Of a stretch of DNA of 5,600 nucleotides, positions 1 through 5,203 are shown one piece after another. The notes under the pieces are model-generated. The model was given only the letters and a program-made list of their open reading frames with translations. It was not told where the DNA came from and did not search any database. Every line of letters starts with the position of its first letter. Position 1 is the first letter of the stretch. Position numbers and translations under genes: made by a program. This DNA is from Propionibacteriaceae bacterium (GTDB lineage Bacteria > Actinomycetota > Actinomycetes > Propionibacteriales > Propionibacteriaceae), in contig JAIRXX010000330.1 in assembly GCA_031268065.1 (NCBI GenBank), forward strand, positions 1 to 5,600, in the 5' to 3' direction.

Positions 1-23
1 CTCTTCATATTCGGACATGCGCA

Positions 24-43
24 TATATTAACTCGACTAGATT
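24..43 (+). promoter_or_regulatory. Possible promoter -10 elements for the sirtuin-thpR pair
   Basis: Two hexamers fit the TAnnnT -10 pattern: TATATT at 24-29 and TAGATT at 38-43. The second would place a transcription start near 50, giving a 5' leader of about 16 bases before the TTG codon at 66. No convincing -35 box lies 16-18 bases upstream of either, although the window edge limits what can be seen for the first. The stretch is clearly richer in A and T than the flanking coding DNA, as expected for an intergenic promoter region. This is a weak call based only on base pattern and position. Confidence 0.25.
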
Positions 44-55
44 GATCGCGCAACC

Positions 56-62
56 GAGGGAG
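56..62 (+). promoter_or_regulatory. Shine-Dalgarno GAGGGAG deciding a TTG start
   Basis: GAGGGAG is the only good Shine-Dalgarno-like stretch near the 5' end of the sirtuin gene. Its GAGGG core lies 5 bases before the in-frame TTG at 66. The later ATG at 96 has only a weak AGG nine bases upstream, and the earlier in-frame TTG at 42 has nothing comparable. This favours the TTG at 66 on ribosome-binding grounds. Confidence 0.45.
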
Positions 63-65
63 AAA

Positions 66-851
66 TTGTCAGAGCCAAGCCCTAGGCTTAGCCACATGGA
101 AAGCAAATTGGCCGACATCATCGCTGCGAGCCGGCGCATCGTTTTCTTCGGCGGCGCTGGGGTGTCTACGGAGAGCGGCATCCCCGACTTCCGTTCGGCG
201 GGCGGGCTTTACAACAAATCCGCCCAAGTGGACTACGCGCCGGAGGAGATCATCAGCGCTTCCTTCTTCGCCCGGCACACCGAGGACTTCTACGACTACT
301 ACCGCAAGAATCTGGTCTATCCCGATGCCCGGCCCAACGCCGCGCACCTGGCGCTGGCGGCTTTGGAGCGGGCCGGGAAAGTGTCGGCGGTCGTAACGCA
401 AAACATCGACGGGCTGCACCAGTTGGCCGGTTCCAAGCGGGTGCTGGAATTGCACGGCAGCGTGCTGCGGAATTTCTGCGTGGGCTGCGGGAAGGCATTC
501 GGCGTGGACGCCATTCTCCGCCCTCAGGGTGTGCCGCGTTGTGACGAGTGCGGCGCGGTGATCAAGCCGGACGTGGTGCTCTACGAGGAGCCGCTCAACA
601 CCCGCGTGGTGGAGGAATCCGTCGCTGAGATCGCCGCCGCCGACACCCTCATTGTCGGCGGGACGTCGCTGGTGGTCTATCCAGCGGCTGGGCTGGTCCA
701 TTCCTTCCGAGGCCAGCACATCGTGCTGATCAACAAGCAGGCCACCGGCTTCGACTCGCGGGCCACGCTGACGATCCGCGAGCCAATCGGCCAGGCCCTG
801 GCCGATTTCACCGATTACGACTCGCGTGCCACAGGGCTAGAAGAGCCATGA
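66..851 (+). CDS. Sirtuin: NAD-dependent protein deacylase (Sir2/CobB/SrtN family)
   Basis: A cytoplasmic sirtuin that removes acyl groups from protein lysines, consuming NAD+ and releasing nicotinamide and O-acyl-ADP-ribose. From the TTG start it is 261 residues. Visible are the NAD-binding GAGVS (30-34) followed by TESGIPDFRS, TQNIDGLH (111-118), the catalytic His130 in ELHGS, a zinc site of two CxxC pairs (C138/C141 and C159/C162), KPDVVLYEE (about 167-175), GGTSLVVYPA (198-207) and a late LINK nucleotide-binding segment. All hallmark residues are present, so it should be active. The start is uncertain: TTG 66 has the best ribosome-binding site, but ATG 96 gives 251 residues, closer to SrtN (about 247), and codons 66-95 lack the gene's G/C third-position bias. 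The stop overlaps the thpR start (ATGA), implying coupled translation. The overall sequence recalls Clostridia-type sirtuins. Substrates cannot be told from sequence. Confidence 0.95.
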   Translation: MSEPSPRLSHMESKLADIIAASRRIVFFGGAGVSTESGIPDFRSAGGLYNKSAQVDYAPEEIISASFFARHTEDFYDYYRKNLVYPDARPNAAHLALAALERAGKVSAVVTQNIDGLHQLAGSKRVLELHGSVLRNFCVGCGKAFGVDAILRPQGVPRCDECGAVIKPDVVLYEEPLNTRVVEESVAEIAAADTLIVGGTSLVVYPAAGLVHSFRGQHIVLINKQATGFDSRATLTIREPIGQALADFTDYDSRATGLEEP

Positions 852-1459
852 CAGACCGTTTGTTCGCGGCGGTTTTCCCTCCGGCTGAGACCCTCGAAGC
901 GTTGGAGCGCCTAGCCGGTCCCCGGTGTGACGCCACCCTGGGCTGGCGCTGGACGCGGCCAGCGAATTGGCATCTGACGCTGGCTTTCTTTGGCGACGTG
1001 GCCGACGACAGGCAGGAGCCGCTGATCGAAGCCCTTGCCGAGGTTGCCGCCAGCGCCGGGGCGTTCCGACTGACTGTGGGCGGCGCGGGCCTCTTCGGCA
1101 AGGCAAAGCCAAGAGCCGCGCAAAGCCTGCTGGCGAAAGCACTCTGGATGGGCGCAAGGGCTGGAGGCGCCGAATTGGCGGCCCTCTCCGCAAGGGTCCG
1201 CCAGGCGTCATCGCGGGTGGGCGTCCACCCTGACGGGTCGAAATTCACCGCCCATCTGACCCTCGCCCGCGCCACCCGGCCCGCCCCGGCCCGTGGCCTG
1301 CTGAATGCCGTGGAGAGCTTCGGAGATTTCGATTTCGCCGTGTCCGAATTCCTACTCGTCAAATCCACTTTGGCGCCAAGCGGTTCCAGTTACCAGCCGG
1401 TGTGCGGTTTCCAGTTGGCGCCGCTGGCAGTTCGCGCTCCGGAGCCGCCGCAGCCTTAA
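848..1459 (+). CDS. thpR: RNA 2',3'-cyclic phosphodiesterase (ThpR/LigT, 2H phosphoesterase)
   Basis: A soluble 2H-superfamily enzyme; family members hydrolyse 2',3'-cyclic phosphates to 2'-phosphates and were first noted for ligating tRNA half-molecules in vitro. The 203-residue product has both catalytic HxTx motifs, HLTL at 42-45 and HLTL at 136-139. Also present are the family's opening RLFAAVFPP, the [16 protein letters not shown] strand around the first His, the KALWMG segment (about 97-102) and the late [13 protein letters not shown] strand (about 160-172). It is slightly longer than usual (about 175-195) because of a proline-rich tail of roughly ten residues. The ATG overlaps the sirtuin stop in ATGA, with a modest AGAAGAG ribosome-binding site inside the upstream gene, so translation is probably coupled. 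Its biological substrate in bacteria is poorly known; a nucleotide cyclic phosphate rather than RNA is possible. Confidence 0.93.
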   Translation: MTDRLFAAVFPPAETLEALERLAGPRCDATLGWRWTRPANWHLTLAFFGDVADDRQEPLIEALAEVAASAGAFRLTVGGAGLFGKAKPRAAQSLLAKALWMGARAGGAELAALSARVRQASSRVGVHPDGSKFTAHLTLARATRPAPARGLLNAVESFGDFDFAVSEFLLVKSTLAPSGSSYQPVCGFQLAPLAVRAPEPPQP

Positions 1460-1478
1460 TCGGCGAATCGCTGAATTG

Positions 1479-1510
1479 TTGAGGGTGGCCGGTCAGGCTC
1501 GGCGTAGAAT
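1479..1510 (+). promoter_or_regulatory. Candidate thrS promoter (TTGAGG / TAGAAT)
   Basis: TAGAAT at 1505-1510 matches the TATAAT consensus at five of six positions. TTGAGG at 1479-1484 is the nearest -35-like hexamer but leaves a long 20-base spacer, so the -10 is more credible than the pair. Transcription would start near 1517, giving a leader of about 34 bases ending in the GGAAAGGAAG ribosome-binding region (1539-1548) just before the thrS ATG. This leader is too short for a T-box or transcription attenuator. The 91-base gap (1460-1550) contains no other recognisable feature. Confidence 0.45.
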
Positions 1511-1550
1511 GCTTCGTTGGCGGGAATCGCCCAAATGTGGAAAGGAAGAC

Positions 1551-3569
1551 ATGGCTATCTCGGTGAGAGTTATACGCGATCAGGCCCCAGAACAGGAGCC
1601 GTTGACGCTGGACACCGGCACCACCGGATTGGATGTCTTCGGCAAAGACACCGCCATCGTCGCCATGCGGTTGAACGGCAAGACCGTTGACCTGTCCCAT
1701 CCGCTCAGCGACGGCGATGGGGTTGAGCCAGTCCTCATAGACTCTGGCGAAGGGCTGTCGATCATCCGCCATTCCTGCGCCCACCTGACCGCCCAGGCCG
1801 TGCAGCTCCTCTTCGCGGACGCGAAACTGGGCATCGGCCCGCCGATCACCGATGGTTTCTACTATGACTTCCAGGTGGCGACGCCGTTCACCCCGGAAGA
1901 CCTGAAGGCCATTGAGAAGCAGACGCTGCGGTTGATCGCCCAGCGGCAGACCTTCCGCCGCCGCGCGGTGAGCGACGACGAAGCCCGGCGGGAATTGGCC
2001 GCCGAGCCGTTCAAACTCGAATTGATCGCCGACAAGGGAAATGCCACCACCTCGGACGGCGCGTCGGTGGAAGTCGGCGCCGGGGAGCTGACCATCTACG
2101 ACAACCTCCGCCCCGACGGCTCTGTAGCCTGGAAAGACCTCTGCCGAGGGCCGCATGTGCCACACACCGGCTATCTGCGGGCGATGGCGATCACCCGCAA
2201 TTCCGCCGCCTATTGGCGCGGGGACCAGTCCAAGGAGTCTTTGCAGCGGGTCTACGGGACCGCTTGGCCGACGAAGGAGGCATTGTCGGACTATCAGCAT
2301 CGGCTGGCCGAAGCGGCCCGCCGCGACCACCGCAGGCTCGGCGCCGAATTGGACCTCTTCAGCTTCCCGGAAGAATTGGGCGCTGGGCTGCCGGTTTTCC
2401 ACCCCAGGGGCGGGGTAATCAAACGGGAGATGGAAGATTATGTGCGCAAAGCCCACATTGAGGCCGGATTCCAATATGTCGGCACGCCGCATTTGGCGAA
2501 AGAAGGGCTCTTCTACACCTCTGGCCATCTGCCTTACTACGAAGATTTGATGTTCCCCGAGATGGTCGAGGGGGATCGGGACGAGCAGGGCAATGTCATC
2601 CGGGAGCGTGAGCGCTACCGGGTCAAGGCGATGAACTGCCCGATGCACAATCTGATCTTCAAATCCAGGGGTCGTTCCTACCGCGAATTGCCGCTGCGTT
2701 TCTTTGAATTCGGCACCGTCTACCGCGATGAGAAGTCCGGCGTCCTGCAGGGCCTCACCAGGGTGCGGTCGATCACCCAGGATGACTCGCACTCCTATGT
2801 GATGGCCGAGCAGGCCAGCGATGAGATCAAGCACCTGCTGGATTTCATCTTGAAATTGCTGCGCGATTTCGGCCTGGAGGACTTCTACCTGGAGTTGTCC
2901 ACCCGTGACAAAGAGGGCAAAAACAAGGACAAATTCATCGGCTCCGACGAGGATTGGGACGCCGCCACCGCCGTATTGGAGCAGGTGGGCAAAGATTCCG
3001 GGCTGGAATTGGTCCCCGATCCGGGCGGCGCGGCCTACTACGGGCCGAAAATCTCGGTGCAGGCCAAGGACGCCATTGGCCGCACCTGGCAGATGTCAAC
3101 GATCCAGTACGACTTCAACCAGCCGGAACGCTTTGAACTCGAATACGCCGCCCCGGATGGCAGCAGGCAGCGCCCAGTCATGATCCACTCCGCGAAATTC
3201 GGTTCCATCGAACGTTTCATGGGCGTGCTCACCGAGCACTACGCCGGGGCTTTCCCGGTGTGGCTGGCGCCGGTGCAAGTGCTGGCGATCCCGGTCAGCG
3301 AAGACCATCTGCAATATCTGGCCGAGGTTGCGCGGAAGTTCGCCGCCAGCGGCATCCGAATCGAGCAGGACAGCTCTGACGACCGTTTCGGGAAGAAGAT
3401 TCGCAACGCCGCCAAGCAGAAGGTTCCCTTCATTTTGATCGCCGGGGATGAGGATGTCGCCAAATCGGCGGTGTCTTTCCGCTACCGGGACGGCAGCCAG
3501 AACAATGGCATCGGCGTCGATGATGCCATTGCCGAAGTCCAAGCTGCAATCAGGGCTAGAGCGAAGTGA
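1551..3569 (+). CDS. thrS: Threonine--tRNA ligase (ThrRS)
   Basis: A cytoplasmic class II synthetase that activates threonine with ATP and charges tRNA-Thr. The 672-residue protein has the bacterial layout: TGS-like N-terminal domain (about 1-65), editing domain (about 70-225) with the HxxxH pair H74/H78 and C198/H202 that clear Ser-tRNA-Thr, catalytic core (about 265-570), and anticodon-binding domain (about 575-672). The catalytic zinc ligands correspond to C363, H414 and H546. Motif 2 is the FRDE-like YRDE with R392, and motif 3 is GSIERF at 551-556. All key residues are intact. The ATG at 1551 is chosen because of the GGAAAGGAAG ribosome-binding region just upstream and because the protein begins directly in the TGS domain; an open frame continues upstream but runs through thpR. 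The stop overlaps the following GTG start by four bases, so the HIT-family gene is co-translated. A Lys/Gly-rich insert at about 453-461 is absent from mycobacterial ThrRS as I recall it. Confidence 0.98.
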   Translation: MAISVRVIRDQAPEQEPLTLDTGTTGLDVFGKDTAIVAMRLNGKTVDLSHPLSDGDGVEPVLIDSGEGLSIIRHSCAHLTAQAVQLLFADAKLGIGPPITDGFYYDFQVATPFTPEDLKAIEKQTLRLIAQRQTFRRRAVSDDEARRELAAEPFKLELIADKGNATTSDGASVEVGAGELTIYDNLRPDGSVAWKDLCRGPHVPHTGYLRAMAITRNSAAYWRGDQSKESLQRVYGTAWPTKEALSDYQHRLAEAARRDHRRLGAELDLFSFPEELGAGLPVFHPRGGVIKREMEDYVRKAHIEAGFQYVGTPHLAKEGLFYTSGHLPYYEDLMFPEMVEGDRDEQGNVIRERERYRVKAMNCPMHNLIFKSRGRSYRELPLRFFEFGTVYRDEKSGVLQGLTRVRSITQDDSHSYVMAEQASDEIKHLLDFILKLLRDFGLEDFYLELSTRDKEGKNKDKFIGSDEDWDAATAVLEQVGKDSGLELVPDPGGAAYYGPKISVQAKDAIGRTWQMSTIQYDFNQPERFELEYAAPDGSRQRPVMIHSAKFGSIERFMGVLTEHYAGAFPVWLAPVQVLAIPVSEDHLQYLAEVARKFAASGIRIEQDSSDDRFGKKIRNAAKQKVPFILIAGDEDVAKSAVSFRYRDGSQNNGIGVDDAIAEVQAAIRARAK

Positions 3570-4102
3570 TCACCGAGCCTGCGGAAAGCTTCGCTGGGGC
3601 GCCCGATAGCTTCCAGCGGCTCTGGACGCCGCACCGGATGGCTTATATCGACGGTGCAGAGCGCCCGAAGACCGGCGCCGCCGCCGAGTGCCCGTTCTGC
3701 CTGGCGCCGGGCAAGGATGACGCTGGCGGGTTGATCGTCCGGCGCGGGGAATCGGTCTTCGCGGTGATGAACCTCTTTCCCTATTCTCCAGGGCACCTGC
3801 TCGTCTGCCCCTACCGCCACCTGGCGGATTTGACCGAGTTGAACCAGGCAGAGTGCCAGGAATTGACCGCTTTCACCCAGGCCGCCATGCGCGCCCTCCG
3901 CAAAGTCTCAGCGCCTGCTGGTTTCAACCTGGGGATTAACCAAGGCCAGGTGGCTGGCGCCGGGATCGCCGCCCACCTGCATCAGCACATTGTCCCGCGC
4001 TGGGCCGGAGACGCGAATTTCTTCCCGATCATCGCCCAGACCAAGGCAATGCCCCAACTGCTCGAAGACACCCGTGTCCGACTCCAGGCAGCGTGGGGCT
4101 GA
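3566..4102 (+). CDS. HIT-family Ap4A phosphorylase (Rv2613c-like)
   Basis: A histidine-triad nucleotide hydrolase/transferase of 178 residues. The triad is HLHQHIV at 137-143 with the middle His139 as expected nucleophile, followed by PRW. The upstream strand FNLGINQG (about 120-127) and [14 protein letters not shown] (about 72-85) are typical of the fold. A CPFC pair at 42-45 could bind metal with other residues. The whole protein, including QRLWTPHRM near the N-terminus, the PRW-GDANF segment after the triad and the C-terminal QLLEDTR, parallels M. tuberculosis Rv2613c, reported as a diadenosine tetraphosphate phosphorylase. It probably splits Ap4A with phosphate to ATP and ADP. The GTG start overlaps the thrS stop (GTGA); an internal ATG at 3638 would remove conserved N-terminal residues and is less likely. 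Coupling to thrS is widespread in actinobacteria and fits a role in clearing Ap4A made by synthetases. Confidence 0.9.
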   Translation: MITEPAESFAGAPDSFQRLWTPHRMAYIDGAERPKTGAAAECPFCLAPGKDDAGGLIVRRGESVFAVMNLFPYSPGHLLVCPYRHLADLTELNQAECQELTAFTQAAMRALRKVSAPAGFNLGINQGQVAGAGIAAHLHQHIVPRWAGDANFFPIIAQTKAMPQLLEDTRVRLQAAWG

Positions 4103-4111
4103 GCGGCGGTG

Positions 4112-4141
4112 TTGGGCACTGCGGCCTGCAATAGCTAGAAT
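4112..4141 (+). promoter_or_regulatory. Promoter for a leaderless pgsA2-like mRNA
   Basis: TAGAAT at 4136-4141 is a near-consensus -10 box, and TTGGGC at 4112-4117 supplies a TTG-type -35 with an 18-base spacer. The predicted start of transcription is 4148 or 4149, which is at or one base before the GTG codon at 4149. The message should therefore be leaderless, consistent with the absence of any Shine-Dalgarno before that GTG. Leaderless mRNAs are common in actinobacteria. The site lies in the 46-base gap after the HIT-family gene, so this gene may have its own transcript in addition to read-through from thrS. Confidence 0.6.
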
Positions 4142-4153
4142 CGGCACTGTGGC
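4115..4153 (+). repeat. Imperfect 11-bp direct repeat GGCACTGYGGC flanking the -10 box
   Basis: GGCACTGCGGC at 4115-4125 recurs as GGCACTGTGGC at 4143-4153, ten of eleven bases identical, with starts 28 bases apart. The first copy overlaps the -35 region and the second spans the transcription start and the GTG codon, so the pair brackets the -10 hexamer. It could be a repressor operator or chance similarity in GC-rich DNA; a single local occurrence does not decide this. Confidence 0.35.
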
Positions 4154-4736
4154 TGGTGAACCGTATGACACGCAACGAGTGCTCACTTTGCCCAACGTCT
4201 TGTCGTTCATCCGGCTGGCCGGAGTTCCGCTGTTCCTCTGGCTGCTGCTGGAGACCCACAGCGATGTCTGGGCGGTAGTCGTCTTGGCGATCGGTGGTTT
4301 CACCGACTGGTTGGACGGCCAGCTCGCCCGACGGCTGCACCAGCGTTCCAGGCTGGGCCAGGTGCTCGACCCGGCGGCAGACCGGCTCTACATTCTGGCG
4401 ACTCTCATCGGATTGCTGCTTCGCGGAATTGTGCCTTGGTGGTGGGTGGCGTTGCTGGTGGCTAGGGAGTTGATGCTGCTGATCTGCCTCGGCCCAGCTC
4501 TGCGCCGCCGTGGTTTCACCAGTCTGCCGGTGCATTTCATGGGCAAGGCGGCGACTTTCCTGCTGCTCTACGCTTTCCCATGCGTGCTGCTTGGCTTTGG
4601 CGACTCGTCCTGGCAGATGGTCTTCCGGGTCATCGGTTGGACCTGCGCCATCTGGGGTACTGGCCTATATTGGTGGTCGGCGCTGCTCTATATGCGTCAA
4701 GGTCTCGACGTAATTCGAAGGTTTCCAGTAGCCTGA
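4149..4736 (+). CDS. CDP-alcohol phosphatidyltransferase, PgsA2 (Rv1822)-like
   Basis: A membrane enzyme that transfers a phosphatidyl group from CDP-diacylglycerol to an alcohol acceptor. The 195-residue protein carries the complete family signature D-x2-DG-x2-AR-x8-G-x3-D-x3-D at residues 53-78 (D53, D56, G57, A60, R61, G70, D74, D78). About six hydrophobic segments follow the expected plan (roughly 16-35, 40-52, 80-92, 94-113, 131-150, 157-176). RVLTLPN near the N-terminus, GIVPWWW (93-99) and GKAATF (132-137) parallel M. tuberculosis PgsA2 rather than PgsA1, the phosphatidylinositol-phosphate synthase. The product is therefore probably phosphatidylglycerol-phosphate or cardiolipin; sequence alone does not separate these. 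The GTG at 4149 is chosen because it starts just before the conserved N-terminus and sits at the predicted transcription start; the open frame continues upstream only within the HIT gene in another frame. Placement before gcvH and a GarA-like gene matches the mycobacterial pgsA2 region. Confidence 0.9.
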   Translation: MAGEPYDTQRVLTLPNVLSFIRLAGVPLFLWLLLETHSDVWAVVVLAIGGFTDWLDGQLARRLHQRSRLGQVLDPAADRLYILATLIGLLLRGIVPWWWVALLVARELMLLICLGPALRRRGFTSLPVHFMGKAATFLLLYAFPCVLLGFGDSSWQMVFRVIGWTCAIWGTGLYWWSALLYMRQGLDVIRRFPVA

Positions 4737-4790
4737 TAACGTTACGCTAGATATGTTTCTAACTATGAAGTAGAGGCAAGGAGTTTACCG
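4737..4790 (+). promoter_or_regulatory. AT-rich gcvH leader with palindrome and strong Shine-Dalgarno
   Basis: The 54-base gap is markedly richer in A and T than its surroundings. It opens with the perfect 8-bp palindrome TAACGTTA (4737-4744). Several hexamers fit TAnnnT (4737-4742, 4743-4748, 4752-4757), and TTTCCA at 4722-4727 is the best -35-like match, but none is optimally spaced, so the promoter itself is uncertain. AAGGAG at 4778-4783, seven bases before the GTG at 4791, is a clear ribosome-binding site and fixes the gcvH start. No terminator-like hairpin follows the upstream gene, so read-through is also possible. Confidence 0.4.
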
Positions 4791-5171
4791 GTGTTTCCTG
4801 ACGATTTGAGTTACACGGACAAGCACGAGTGGTTGCGGCAGGGGTCGGAGAATTCCGCTCGGGTCGGCATTACCCAATTTGCCGCCGACGCGCTGTCCGA
4901 TATTGTCTACGTCTCCTTGCCGCAGGTCGGCGAGCAGGTTAGCGCGGGGGACGCGGTGGCAGAGCTGGAGTCCACGAAGAGCGTTTCCGATGTCTACTCC
5001 CCGGCGAGCGGGTTCGTCTCGGCGGTGAACGAGTTGCTGGTGAACGCGCCGGAGACGGTCAATTCAGACCCGTACGGCGATGGCTGGCTTTTCGACATCG
5101 AATTGGCCGAGCCGGGGGAGATTGAAGGCCTGCTCGACGCCGAGGAATACGCGAAAATCGCGGTGGACTAG
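4791..5171 (+). CDS. gcvH: Glycine cleavage system H protein (lipoyl carrier)
   Basis: The 126-residue H protein carries a lipoyl group that shuttles the aminomethyl intermediate from glycine among the P, T and L proteins of the cytoplasmic glycine cleavage complex. Length is normal for the family. The N-terminal YTDKHEWL, GITQFAADALSDIVYVSLP (about 26-44), the lipoylation segment ESTKSVSDVYSP with Lys63, the PETVNSDPYGDGW stretch (about 87-99) and C-terminal EEYAKI are all characteristic. The GTG start is supported by AAGGAG seven bases upstream. No gcvP or gcvT is present here; in M. tuberculosis gcvH likewise stands next to garA rather than with the other glycine cleavage genes. GcvH can also act in lipoyl relay in other bacteria, which would link it to the 2-oxoglutarate dehydrogenase branch regulated by GarA; that link is inference here. 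Confidence 0.97.
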   Translation: MFPDDLSYTDKHEWLRQGSENSARVGITQFAADALSDIVYVSLPQVGEQVSAGDAVAELESTKSVSDVYSPASGFVSAVNELLVNAPETVNSDPYGDGWLFDIELAEPGEIEGLLDAEEYAKIAVD

Positions 5172-5203
5172 CCAGCTGACCGCTGCGACAGTGAGGAGGG
5201 GCG

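Noticed and set aside
42..65. TTG at 42 as start of the sirtuin gene
   Set aside because: It lies within or before the candidate promoter region, has no Shine-Dalgarno, and the added residues are not conserved in the family.
69..719. Open frame of 216 codons on the minus strand
   Set aside because: It is antisense to the sirtuin gene, has His/Arg/Val-rich composition typical of a shadow frame, and contains no recognisable motif.
1436..1465. GCTCCGGAGC palindrome (1436-1445) and CGCCG/CGGCG inverted repeat at the end of thpR as a terminator
   Set aside because: The palindrome has no loop and the other stem is only 5 bp around a 10-base loop; neither is followed by a T tract. Not enough for a terminator call.
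1511..1550. T-box or threonine attenuator ahead of thrS
   Set aside because: From the predicted transcription start the leader is only about 34 bases, with no run of threonine codons, no stem-loop with a T tract and no T-box sequence.
1359..2834. Long open frame of 491 codons on the minus strand
   Set aside because: It lies opposite thpR and thrS, whose coding is certain from conserved motifs. The translation shows no recognisable domain, and long antisense frames are expected opposite GC-rich genes with G/C third positions.
3990..4148. 53-codon N-terminal extension of the CDP-alcohol phosphatidyltransferase in the open frame
   Set aside because: It overlaps the 3' end of the HIT gene in another frame, reads as a Pro/Arg/Ser-rich shadow peptide, and has no counterpart in PgsA2 proteins; the GTG at 4149 fits the family start and the promoter.
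5173..5185. CAGC-loop-GCTG hairpin between gcvH and the GarA-like gene
   Set aside because: A 4-bp stem without a T tract; too weak for a terminator, and the 32-base gap with a Shine-Dalgarno suggests co-transcription.
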